Positions 1-6,350 of a DNA stretch of 17,028 nucleotides are shown piece by piece. Source of the DNA: an uncultured Verrucomicrobia subdivision 3 bacterium (GTDB lineage: Bacteria > Verrucomicrobiota > Verrucomicrobiae > Limisphaerales > UBA11358); NCBI GenBank assembly GCA_903847285.1, contig CAINDH010000255.1:1-17028 (forward strand), read 5' to 3'. Every line of letters begins with the position of its first letter. Positions within the stretch are counted from its first letter, which is position 1. Under the pieces are notes generated by a model, which was not told the DNA's origin, searched no databases, and saw nothing but the letters and a program-made list of their open reading frames with translations. The position numbers were made by a program, and so were the translations under genes.

Positions 1-1
1 C

Positions 2-310
2 ATCGTCATCAGCGCGAATAAAAATTCCCTCGCGGTGGAGGTCAATTACGAGAACACGTGGAAAGACGGCCAGCAGGGTATCCCGATCTTTTCCATCGAG
101 GACATGTATGGCGGCACGAACATTTTCCAGGCCGGCATGGCGCAGATGGGCATCATCCCGACGATCGCCTACGACGGAAACATCTTCATCTCGATGGGTC
201 TCGGCACGCTGGACGCCGACGGCAACTTGCTGGAAAAGCAAACCCGGCTGATAGTCAAGGCGATGGTCGGCCTGATGAACATCACCTGCAAACATGCGGG
301 GGTGGTTTAA
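2..310 (+). CDS. C-terminal part of an unrecognised protein (5' end outside window)
   Basis: The reading frame is open from base 2 to the TAA at 308-310, giving 102 residues, and it clearly continues upstream of the window. An internal GTG at 35 could be read as a start, but the residues before it (IVISANKNSLAVEV) look like ordinary protein, so I treat the gene as truncated by the window edge. The visible part is soluble, with no membrane segment or signal. It contains a glycine-rich stretch (MYGGTNIFQAGMAQMG) and ends in a hydrophobic helix-like segment (LIVKAMVGLMNITCKHAGVV). I do not recognise the family. Base composition matches the GC-rich genes further right. An 8-bp hairpin follows the stop codon. 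Confidence 0.7.
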   Translation: MVISANKNSLAVEVNYENTWKDGQQGIPIFSIEDMYGGTNIFQAGMAQMGIIPTIAYDGNIFISMGLGTLDADGNLLEKQTRLIVKAMVGLMNITCKHAGVV

Positions 311-318
311 CAGGCAAA

Positions 319-339
319 TGTTCTTTGAACAAAAGAACA
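319..339. other. Short hairpin after the first gene
   Basis: TGTTCTTT (319-326) and AAAGAACA (332-339) are perfectly complementary around the loop GAACA, nine bases after the stop codon of the first gene. The stem is AT-rich and has no T-run after it on the + strand, so a terminator role is doubtful. I record it only as a visible structure. Confidence 0.35.
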
Positions 340-379
340 AAGAAGCAAATCAATACAAAGTGTTCGCGAAACTTAACGC

Positions 380-706
380 ATGACAATCGGAATGCCATCC
401 AAACGGCTTGGTTGGGTGCTCTTCAGCATTGCCATCCTTCTTGCGCCAGCAAGTCGAGCGTTATGGATGATTATGCTTGGGCCATCTTGGTGGTATGCCT
501 ACCACGGTGACGGAATGCTTGGACGCTCAGCCGACCGGATAATAGATGAATGTCTTATACTTGCCCTCGTTGTTGGAATTGCCGCACCACTGGTTGCGCC
601 GATTAAATTGAGTCGAAAGGTTTTGTTTTCAACTCTAGCGGCAGTTTCAGTTTTCGTAGCTTTTTATTTATCAACGTTCATGGTGCTTTTCATTTATGGA
701 CTATGA
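380..706 (+). CDS. Small hypothetical membrane protein
   Basis: This 108-residue protein starts at an ATG at 380; a second ATG at 392 is also possible. Three hydrophobic stretches, at about residues 10-33, 57-76 and 82-106, suggest three membrane helices. I recognise no family motif. The 3' half is visibly AT-richer than the neighbouring genes and uses codons such as TTT, TTA and CAT more freely. The stop codon overlaps the ATG of the next frame in an ATGA arrangement (703-706), which suggests translational coupling if both are real. No convincing Shine-Dalgarno is visible. It could be a recently acquired gene, and because it is short and unrecognised I hold it as probable only. Confidence 0.5.
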   Translation: MTIGMPSKRLGWVLFSIAILLAPASRALWMIMLGPSWWYAYHGDGMLGRSADRIIDECLILALVVGIAAPLVAPIKLSRKVLFSTLAAVSVFVAFYLSTFMVLFIYGL

Positions 707-963
707 ACTTTCAAAAAATTGGTGACCACACACAAATTATGACCACCGCCCGTGACACCATCGTTGATGCGCTGGACATCGAGAGCTTCGTGCTGTGCGA
801 AAGCGAGGCGGAGGCGAAGGAACTCGTCGGCAAGCTGATGCAATCGCTCGGCCTCGCGCGGCACGTCATCGTCTCGCTGGATTTCAACGGCCCCGGTGCG
901 CATTTCCGCGTGCGCGCTTACATGAACAAACCCGGCGACACTTACACCTGGCTGAAGGAATGA
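703..963 (+). CDS. Small hypothetical protein
   Basis: This frame encodes 86 residues from the ATG at 703, which overlaps the stop of the preceding membrane-protein frame by four bases. A second ATG at 739 would give a 74-residue protein starting MTTARDTIVDALDIES. That start is also plausible, because the GC-rich coding character begins there and the residues between the two starts look unlike the rest. The body is acidic and predicted soluble, with an alpha/beta pattern: a helix rich in Glu and Ala at about residues 31-49, then strands VIVSLDF and AHFRVRAYM, ending DTYTWLKE. I do not recognise the family. The 42-bp repeat array lies just downstream. Confidence 0.55.
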   Translation: MNFQKIGDHTQIMTTARDTIVDALDIESFVLCESEAEAKELVGKLMQSLGLARHVIVSLDFNGPGAHFRVRAYMNKPGDTYTWLKE

Positions 964-999
964 AACGGTTCATGTATCATCCCCAGCAGCCTTGCCAGA

Positions 1000-1013
1000 G
1001 GCTTGCAAAAGCC
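1000..1013. other. Short hairpin before the repeat array
   Basis: GGCTT (1000-1004) and AAGCC (1009-1013) pair around the loop GCAA, and the sequence continues into GCCAT, which resembles the ends of the repeat units that follow. It may be a decayed first unit of the array. Confidence 0.35.
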
Positions 1014-1015
1014 AT

Positions 1016-1190
1016 CCCAGAAATCCGAGGTGGCCGCTGTAAGCCTTCGAAGGCTACCCGAGAAATCCAAAGTGACCTTTGTAAGCGTTCGAAGGCCATC
1101 TTGGAAATCGAAAGTAGCCTTCGTAGGCGTTCGGAAGCCACCCGAGAAATCCACAACGACCATTGTAAGGGTTTTTTGCGTTCCCGAAGG
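1016..1190. repeat. Tandem repeat array, 42-bp period, four units
   Basis: Four imperfect head-to-tail units can be aligned by eye: 1016-1056 (41 bp), 1057-1098 (42 bp), 1099-1140 (42 bp) and 1141-1190 (50 bp, with an insertion that includes a T6 run). Conserved blocks are GAAATCC/G near the start of each unit, then a GTAAG or GTAGG block, then TTCGAAGG or close variants. The first unit contains a perfect 14-bp palindrome, AGCCTTCGAAGGCT (1042-1055). Because 42 is a multiple of three, several frames stay open across the array, but none has recognisable protein character. The units are contiguous with no unique spacers, so this is a minisatellite and not a CRISPR array. It fills most of the gap before the B12-protein gene. 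Confidence 0.8.
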
Positions 1191-1249
1191 TTTGAGCTGT
1201 CCATTTTTGAGACAAAAAGGCCGTTCCTCGGCGTTTTTGGCATTATCCC

Positions 1250-3175
1250 ATGAAAATCCTACTCGCTCCCCTCGACCCGGTGCATGACGCCGGTCTGAAA
1301 CTCATCAAGCGCAAGCTGGAAGTGCTCGGCTACCAATGCGTGCTACTGCCGCCGGACATCACGGTGGAGGAAATCGGTGAGGCGGCGGTGGCGGAGAAGA
1401 TCGACATGATTTTTGTGGGGCGCACAGTCGGTTACGGCGTGGAACAATTATTTCGCCGCGTGCGGACGGTGCTCACGGCGCAGGGAATTTTTGGCAAAGT
1501 CCGCGTGGCCATCGGCGGGATGGCAGTTACGAACGAACTCGCGCAAAGTCTCGGCTTCGAGGCTGGCTACGGCCCACACACGCGCATCGAAGAGATTCAC
1601 GCGCTGATCGAAAAGAATCCTGAACTCGCGCGGCACGTCACGCATCCGGTCAAAGACAAACCGAAGTTTCCGTTTCCGCACAGCAACGAGGTGAAGGATT
1701 CCACCACACGAAAACTGCTCGATGAAATTGTGGATGGCATTCTTGATTGGACGGCGAACAAGACGTCGCCTGGTGTGGTGCGGGCGCACATCACGGAGTC
1801 GCAGTTGCAGGACGTTCACGGCTCGGTGGAAAATTACACCGCGCTGCCGTTCACAAAAGATTATCTGGCGCAGTGCGATGAGAACATCGTGGATTTTTTC
1901 CAGCGCAACACGTGTCCCTCAAGCGTGCGGCAGATCACGCAGAAAGAAATTGATGCGTATCATCGGCGCATTGACATAGCCAAGAAAAACTTTCATCCGC
2001 GGGTGTTGCAGCACGGACGCACCAAGCCACTGGTATTCGTCCAATACGGCACGGGCTGTCCGATGATGGACGGCATGCACATCAAGGTCGCGGAGAGTTG
2101 GGGCGCGGATGGCGTGCTGCATTTTGATCCGGCATGGGGCGCGCGCACGGAAGGTTTGATGGATGGATTTCTCACGAACGCCGAGGACGGCACGCCCGTC
2201 ACCTACGCGAATTTGTCGCTCATCAAACGTTCGCTCGATAAAGCCACGCTCTGGACGGTGCGTGCGCATCGCGGATTGAACACGCCGGAAATCGCGGTGC
2301 TGTCCGGCTTCCTTGGTGCCGACATGACGAAAATCAACATCGTCTATGGCTCCATCTGCGGCGGCACCGACCCCGCGCGTCTCACCGTGGACGGCGTGGA
2401 TGCGATGCGCATCGCGGCGCGCTACAATATGCCGTTCGATATTCCGACGAATGAAGAGCTCGCCGGTTCGCCGCCGCACAAAGCATTTGCCGGCATGCTC
2501 GTAATGGCGGCGCTTGGCAAGCGGCTTGGCGCGCAACCGATTTTGAAACCACTGCTCTGCCACGGGCCTTACATCATGGTGAACGAATTGATGGAGCAGA
2601 ATTATGTGGATTACAACTTCGCGAAAATCCGCGCGCTGCAACTGTTGACAGATTTTCCTATCTGGCCGGGCGAACCGATCGGTTTCATGACGCACACGGA
2701 AGAGAAGGAGCAATCCGCCGCAACCACGGCATTGCACGCGGCGATGTGTTCGACGCTCGGCGTGGATGCCATCACAACGGCCTCCACGGACGAGGCTTTT
2801 TCACGCGGCTCCATCACCGCCGACGGACGCGTCGGTGCGCTGCGTTCGATTGAAGAGGCATTCCGCTTCTTCGGACAGACGGACATCACGCCGACCGCCA
2901 AAGCCGACGAATGGCGCGATGAAATCATTTCCGGTATTAACGACGTTTTGAAATCCGCGACGGAAGCTCCGTCGTTTGTGGACGCACTGTATCAGGGCGT
3001 TTTCGGCGACAAGGCCGATGGTGTTTATCCCGGTCGCGCCGGAAGGAATTCCGCAGTCGCTTCCGCTCCCGCAAAAAAGCTCGGACGCTGGGATGTGGAG
3101 CCGGTCCGGAAAAAGCCGCTGCCCGCGTGCAAGCCTGCTCGTCCGCTTGCGATTGCGCCTCGGCGGCGGCGCTAA
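1250..3175 (+). CDS. Cobalamin (B12)-binding domain protein, mutase-like
   Basis: The 641-residue protein starts with a B12-binding Rossmann-like domain (about residues 1-125). Visible motifs are PLDPVHDAG (7-15), with His12 placed like the cobalt-ligating His of the DxHxxG motif, GRTVGYG (57-63) in place of the usual S-x-L region, IGG (88-90) and YGPHT (107-111). This order matches glutamate mutase S and methylmalonyl-CoA mutase B12 domains. The Asp of DxH is shifted by one residue and Pro takes its place. The rest (about 200-545) looks like an alpha/beta barrel with blocks GTGCPMMDGMHIK, HFDPAWGARTEG and GSICGGTDPAR. I cannot assign the substrate; a glutamate-mutase-like carbon-skeleton or amino-group mutase is the nearest guess. 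The C-terminal 40 residues are Pro/Arg-rich. The ATG at 1250 puts the B12 motif at the expected distance. No Shine-Dalgarno is visible. Confidence 0.8.
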   Translation: MKILLAPLDPVHDAGLKLIKRKLEVLGYQCVLLPPDITVEEIGEAAVAEKIDMIFVGRTVGYGVEQLFRRVRTVLTAQGIFGKVRVAIGGMAVTNELAQSLGFEAGYGPHTRIEEIHALIEKNPELARHVTHPVKDKPKFPFPHSNEVKDSTTRKLLDEIVDGILDWTANKTSPGVVRAHITESQLQDVHGSVENYTALPFTKDYLAQCDENIVDFFQRNTCPSSVRQITQKEIDAYHRRIDIAKKNFHPRVLQHGRTKPLVFVQYGTGCPMMDGMHIKVAESWGADGVLHFDPAWGARTEGLMDGFLTNAEDGTPVTYANLSLIKRSLDKATLWTVRAHRGLNTPEIAVLSGFLGADMTKINIVYGSICGGTDPARLTVDGVDAMRIAARYNMPFDIPTNEELAGSPPHKAFAGMLVMAALGKRLGAQPILKPLLCHGPYIMVNELMEQNYVDYNFAKIRALQLLTDFPIWPGEPIGFMTHTEEKEQSAATTALHAAMCSTLGVDAITTASTDEAFSRGSITADGRVGALRSIEEAFRFFGQTDITPTAKADEWRDEIISGINDVLKSATEAPSFVDALYQGVFGDKADGVYPGRAGRNSAVASAPAKKLGRWDVEPVRKKPLPACKPARPLAIAPRRRR

Positions 3176-3306
3176 GCTTGGCGACTTCTGCGGGCGGACT
3201 CGGGCGCCAGCCAGCCCAAACCCAATTAAAGTGTCGCGATTTGAAGACTGCAATTTGGCGGGCAATTTCATCCGTGGAAAATTTTTCATTTGTCAGGGAA
3301 ATTATA

Positions 3307-3312
3307 TTGACA
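3307..3312 (+). promoter_or_regulatory. Possible -35 element upstream of the PIN-PhoH gene
   Basis: A perfect TTGACA lies in the 255-bp gap before the GTG at 3431. No good -10 follows at 16-18 bp (the best is AACCAT at 3330-3335), so this is weak. Nothing else was recognised in 3176-3430. Confidence 0.2.
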
Positions 3313-3430
3313 CTAGCGACGCGCGGGAAAACCATTCGCCAGTTGCCGAAAATCTCTTTGATGTTTCTCAACCGCCAAGTGAAGTCGCTGCCGCTCTCGC
3401 GGCTTAAACCCCCTGCCGTATATATCTAAC

Positions 3431-4735
3431 GTGAAGAACTATATCCTCGACACCAACGTCCTCCTCCACGACCCCAACTCCATTCTGAATTTTTCAGACA
3501 ACCACGTCCTCGTGCCCATTGAGGTCATTGAGGAAATCGACCGTTTCAAGCGCGAGTCCACCGAGCTGGGGCGCAACGCGCGCACAGTGTCGCGGATGCT
3601 CGACGGTTTTCGCGGTGACGGCAGCTTGAGCGCAGGAGTGAAATTGCCAAATGGCGGCCAGTTGAAAATTGGCTTCCACAAGAATGGCAATGGCGACGCG
3701 GTATTAGCCAAGGACTCGGTAGATAACCGGATTTTATCCTACGCTGCAGGCATCCATAAGGCGGAGCCGAAGAATTCGACCATCATCGTTTCCAAAGACA
3801 TCAACTTGCGGATTAAAGCCGATGCACTTGGCCTCGCGGCGGAAGATTACGAAACGGATCGGGTATTCATCACCGATCTCTACACCGGCATGGTAGATAT
3901 GCCTGCTACAGCCGAAAAACTTGCGAAGTTCCGCGCGGATGGTGAATTGGAATTGAACGGCGGGAAAAAATATTTTCCGAACGAATTCTGCACGCTCATT
4001 GACGAGGCAAATCCGAAAAAAACTGCGCTGACGAAAGTGGATGCGACGGGCACGAAGCTCGTTCCCATTGTTGATTCACGTGAAGGTGTTTGGGGCATCA
4101 AGCCGCGCAACCGCGAACAGCATTACGCGTTGGATGCGCTGCTGGATGACAACGTGAAACTCGTCACGCTGATGGGTAAGGCGGGCACAGGAAAAACTTT
4201 GTTGGCAATGGCGGCGGGCTTGAAACGCACAGTGCTGGATCGGGAATTCCGCCGGCTGGTCGTCGCGCGTCCGACGATCACCATGGGCAAGGAACTTGGT
4301 TTTCTTCCCGGTTCACTCGAGGAAAAACTCGCGCCGTGGATGCAGCCGATCCATGACGCGCTGGAAATGTTGAGCGACTTGAATATGGGCCAAGACCATC
4401 GCCGCAGCGGTGATTTGATGCGAAGCGGCGCGATTGTGGTGGAGGCCTTGAGCTATATCCGCGGTCGCAGCATCGCGAATCAGTTTATGATCATTGACGA
4501 GGCGCAAAACCTCACGCCGCTCGAAGCCAAGACAATTATCACGCGCGTCGGTCACGGCACGAAAATTATTTTCACTGGCGATCCTTACCAGATTGATAAC
4601 CCGTATGTTGATTCATCTTCGAACGGTTTTAACTACATCATCAGCCGGTTTCGCGACCAACCCATTGCCGCGCACATAGAACTTCAAAAGGGTGAACGCT
4701 CCGAGTTGGCTGAGCTGGCGGCGAACATTCTTTGA
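3431..4735 (+). CDS. PIN domain / PhoH-family ATPase fusion protein
   Basis: This 434-residue protein joins an N-terminal PIN nuclease domain to a C-terminal PhoH ATPase domain, the arrangement of the YlaK-like PhoH2 proteins. The PIN domain begins at once: YILDTNVLLHDP (4-15) has the first catalytic Asp (D7), and acidic residues follow in IEVIEEIDRFKRE. The ATPase domain carries Walker A GKAGTGKT (249-256) and Walker B MIIDEAQN (D356, E357), followed by IIFTGDPYQID, all typical of PhoH. The family couples ATP-driven RNA unwinding to RNA cleavage and is cytoplasmic. The start is a GTG at 3431; it is needed because the DTN motif lies only six residues in and no ATG is available there. No Shine-Dalgarno is visible. 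No small antitoxin-like gene stands directly upstream, so a toxin-antitoxin role is not indicated. Confidence 0.93.
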   Translation: MKNYILDTNVLLHDPNSILNFSDNHVLVPIEVIEEIDRFKRESTELGRNARTVSRMLDGFRGDGSLSAGVKLPNGGQLKIGFHKNGNGDAVLAKDSVDNRILSYAAGIHKAEPKNSTIIVSKDINLRIKADALGLAAEDYETDRVFITDLYTGMVDMPATAEKLAKFRADGELELNGGKKYFPNEFCTLIDEANPKKTALTKVDATGTKLVPIVDSREGVWGIKPRNREQHYALDALLDDNVKLVTLMGKAGTGKTLLAMAAGLKRTVLDREFRRLVVARPTITMGKELGFLPGSLEEKLAPWMQPIHDALEMLSDLNMGQDHRRSGDLMRSGAIVVEALSYIRGRSIANQFMIIDEAQNLTPLEAKTIITRVGHGTKIIFTGDPYQIDNPYVDSSSNGFNYIISRFRDQPIAAHIELQKGERSELAELAANIL

Positions 4736-4783
4736 GCCGGTCTTGCGGGCATATGAAAATGCCGGTTGGCATGATTTTGTGGA

Positions 4784-4789
4784 TTGACA
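4784..4789 (+). promoter_or_regulatory. Possible -35 element upstream of the PUR-protein gene
   Basis: A perfect TTGACA lies 50 bp before the preferred ATG at 4839. No good -10 hexamer follows at 17 bp. It sits in the 103-bp gap after the PhoH gene, where a separate promoter would be expected. Confidence 0.25.
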
Positions 4790-4822
4790 ATTTCCTTAAG
4801 TGACGGAACTTTGTGTCGAATT

Positions 4823-4830
4823 AAGGAAAA
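4823..4830 (+). promoter_or_regulatory. Ribosome binding site deciding the start at 4839
   Basis: AAGGAAAA stands eight bases before the ATG at 4839. Most genes in this window lack such a site, and this one favours 4839 over the in-frame GTG at 4800. Confidence 0.55.
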
Positions 4831-4838
4831 AGTCATTT

Positions 4839-5192
4839 ATGATATCAAATGAACGTCCATCGCCGTATGGTCGCCGGCCATATCAAGGCTCCCAAGGCTC
4901 TGGCTATAATTCACAATCGGGTTACGGCGCGTCCAAATACGCGCAACCGCGCCCGCCAGTTCAGGAAGACACACTAAAGAGTGCCGAGGTGCAGATTGAG
5001 CGGAAGTTTTTTGTTTTCACCCTGAAAGAAAATCCGCGCGGACGTTTCCTCCGCATCACCGAAGACGTCGGTGGTCGCCGAGACACTATCATCATTCCTT
5101 CTACCGGCCTGGCTGATTTCAAAAAAGTCGTGGATGAAATGGTGAAGGCCAATCAAGCCATTCCAGAAAAGCAACCGAATCCTGAAGCGTAA
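4839..5192 (+). CDS. PUR-family (PurA-like, DUF3276-type) nucleic-acid-binding protein
   Basis: From the ATG at 4839 the product has 117 residues. Residues about 50-104 hold one PUR repeat: ERKFFVFTLKENPRGRFLRI (54-73) followed by TEDVGGRRDTIIIP and the helix LADFKKVVDEMV. This is the signature of the short bacterial PUR proteins, which dimerise and bind single-stranded DNA and RNA. The first 47 residues are low complexity, rich in Gly, Tyr, Ser, Gln, Pro and Arg (for example GSQGSGYNSQSGYG), and probably disordered. A GTG at 4800 would add 13 residues, but the purine-rich site before 4839 and the poor character of the extension argue for the ATG. The gene follows the PhoH gene after 103 bp and ends at a strong hairpin. 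A joint role with PhoH in RNA metabolism is inference only. Confidence 0.88.
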   Translation: MISNERPSPYGRRPYQGSQGSGYNSQSGYGASKYAQPRPPVQEDTLKSAEVQIERKFFVFTLKENPRGRFLRITEDVGGRRDTIIIPSTGLADFKKVVDEMVKANQAIPEKQPNPEA

Positions 5193-5207
5193 TTTTTAGA
5201 GTCCCTC

Positions 5208-5240
5208 AAAACTCCGGCGGAATTATTTCGCCGGAGTTTT
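5208..5240. terminator. Bidirectional intrinsic terminator
   Basis: AAAACTCCGGCG (5208-5219) and CGCCGGAGTTTT (5229-5240) form a perfect 12-bp stem around a 9-base loop. On the + strand a T-rich run follows (through 5250), and on the - strand the stem itself ends in TTTT. It sits between two convergent genes and can serve both. The stop and last codons of rsfS lie inside it. Confidence 0.85.
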
Positions 5241-5636
5241 TCTCTTTTTTGCCGGAGCTTTTTTGGCTGCGGCGGGCTTTGCCTTGACTGCTTTAACCGG
5301 TTTGAGTGGCTTGGCATCTCCCCAAAGGCCTTCAAGATCATAGTGCGCCCGCGTCTCGGTATGCATGACGTGGACAATGACATCAAAGAAGTCCAGCACT
5401 GCCCATGCGCCAGCAGCCATGCCATCGGTGCGTGCCGGGCGCACATCGTGTTCATCGCGCAATCGGTCGGAAATTTCGCTGATGATGGCGCGCAGATGTG
5501 GCTGGCTGGTGCCGGAGGCGATGACTAAATAGTCCGCAATGGAAGACAGCTTGCGCACGTCAAGCACCGCGATGTTTTCCGCCTTTTTATTGTCCGCGAA
5601 ATCGCGGCAGAGCTGCGCCAATGTTTTAGAATCCAT
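5223..5636 (-). CDS. rsfS: Ribosomal silencing factor RsfS
   Basis: RsfS (YbeB/iojap family) binds ribosomal protein uL14 on the large subunit and blocks subunit joining in stationary phase or starvation. From the ATG at 5636 the product has 137 residues. Family hallmarks are IADYLVIASGTS (33-44), the Trp-containing stretch AWAVLDFFDVIVHVM (77-91) and YDLEGLWGDA (99-108). An upstream in-frame start at 5666 is possible but adds unrelated residues overlapping the repeat before the gene, so I prefer 5636. The C-terminal 28 residues are a Lys/Ala/Pro tail beyond the usual family end; it is basic and may contact rRNA (inference). The gene follows nadD in the same direction, a pairing seen in many bacteria. 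Its 3' end is built into the bidirectional terminator. Confidence 0.95.
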   Translation of the reverse strand: MDSKTLAQLCRDFADNKKAENIAVLDVRKLSSIADYLVIASGTSQPHLRAIISEISDRLRDEHDVRPARTDGMAAGAWAVLDFFDVIVHVMHTETRAHYDLEGLWGDAKPLKPVKAVKAKPAAAKKAPAKKRKTPAK

Positions 5637-5650
5637 AATTACTCGCAGAT

Positions 5651-5683
5651 TAAACCACGAATTCACACAAATTCACACGAATA
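5651..5683. repeat. Short tandem repeat, 10-bp units, between nadD and rsfS
   Basis: ATTCACACAA (5661-5670) and ATTCACACGA (5671-5680) are adjacent near-copies, preceded by a related CCACGA. The same wording on the opposite strand (TTCGTGTAAATCTG) occurs near the right end of the window at 16921-16934. This looks like a dispersed intergenic repeat family. Confidence 0.6.
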
Positions 5684-5688
5684 AATTT

Positions 5689-6267
5689 CTAGGAATAGAT
5701 TTTAGCCGTCTGAATTGCCTCCGCCACCGCAGGTGGAACTAGGCTTTCAATCGGCAAGTTCTTTTTGACCCGAGCGCGGATTTCAGAAGATGACACGCCG
5801 AAGGGAAATCCTTTTAGTATCCGCCCACGAAACGGCAGCGGGAACGCTGCAGCCACCCCTCCGGCGCGTGGTCGAGGCACGGCAATGAATTCTGCGAGCG
5901 TGGCCAGTTCTGCCGCTTCGCGCCACTCGTTAAGCTTGGCCGCATTATCCGCGCCGATGAGATAAAATAATTCCGCGCCGGGAAATTTTTTAGCGTAATC
6001 GCGCAGCGTGTCCACCGTGTAAGAAACGCCGCCGCGTCTGATTTCCTGCTCGTCAATGTCGCAATTGGGTTTCCCAGCGAGCGAGAGACGGAGGAGCCGC
6101 AGTCGCACCGAGTCCGGGGCTGGTTTGGCGCCTGGCTTGAAAGGTGACTGCGCGGCAGGCACGAAGAAAATTTTGTCGAGCCCCAACTCCTCCACCGCCG
6201 CCTGCGCGACCAGCAGATGGCCGAGGTGAACCGGGTCAAACGAACCGCCGTAGATGCCGAGTTTCAT
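5689..6267 (-). CDS. nadD: Nicotinate-nucleotide adenylyltransferase
   Basis: NadD transfers AMP from ATP to nicotinate mononucleotide, giving deamido-NAD, the next-to-last step of NAD synthesis in the cytoplasm. The 192-residue product opens with GIYGGSFDPVHLGH (4-17), the nucleotidyltransferase GxFDPxHxGH motif with His14 and His17. SYTVDTL (82-88), LIGADN (103-108) with the following Trp, and SSSEIR (159-164, the ISSTxIR-type motif) complete the family pattern, and the length is normal. A TTG directly precedes the ATG at 6267; I chose the ATG. No Shine-Dalgarno is visible. rsfS lies 52 bp downstream on the same strand. cstA ends 83 bp upstream, with an AT-rich inverted repeat between. Confidence 0.95.
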   Translation of the reverse strand: MKLGIYGGSFDPVHLGHLLVAQAAVEELGLDKIFFVPAAQSPFKPGAKPAPDSVRLRLLRLSLAGKPNCDIDEQEIRRGGVSYTVDTLRDYAKKFPGAELFYLIGADNAAKLNEWREAAELATLAEFIAVPRPRAGGVAAAFPLPFRGRILKGFPFGVSSSEIRARVKKNLPIESLVPPAVAEAIQTAKIYS

Positions 6268-6282
6268 CAATCTTTAATTCTT

Positions 6283-6342
6283 AATTTTTAGTTTTAAGTT
6301 GTCAGAGGCGAAATCCAACTAAAAACTTAAACTTAAAAAATT
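6283..6342. repeat. Imperfect AT-rich inverted repeat between cstA and nadD
   Basis: An AT-rich arm ending TTTTAAGTTG (to 6301) is mirrored by CAACTAAAAACTTAAACTT (6316-6334) with a few mismatches, around a loop of about 14 bases. On the - strand the structure leads into T-rich sequence, so it could act as a weak terminator of cstA, but the pairing is imperfect. Confidence 0.35.
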
Positions 6343-6350
6343 ACAACGGG

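Noticed and set aside
1016..1190. Possible CRISPR array.
   Set aside because: The units are contiguous and similar along their full length, with no unique spacers, and no cas gene is in the window.
795..1287. Several overlapping open frames across the repeat region on both strands (for example 942-1163 on - and 1003-1287 on +), with a 14-residue internal period.
   Set aside because: The period of 42 bases keeps many frames open by itself. No frame has protein-like composition across the whole length, and they overlap the better-supported genes at both ends.
2937..3371. A 144-codon open frame on the - strand across the end of the B12 gene and the following gap.
   Set aside because: It lies mostly antisense to the strong B12-protein frame, has a low-complexity C-terminal half and shows no family features.
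3431..4735. VapC-like toxin of a toxin-antitoxin pair, because of the PIN domain.
   Set aside because: The PIN domain is fused to a full PhoH ATPase and no small antitoxin gene stands directly before it.
4736..4772. Terminator after the PIN-PhoH gene (GGCAT...ATGCC).
   Set aside because: Only five base pairs form and no T-run follows.
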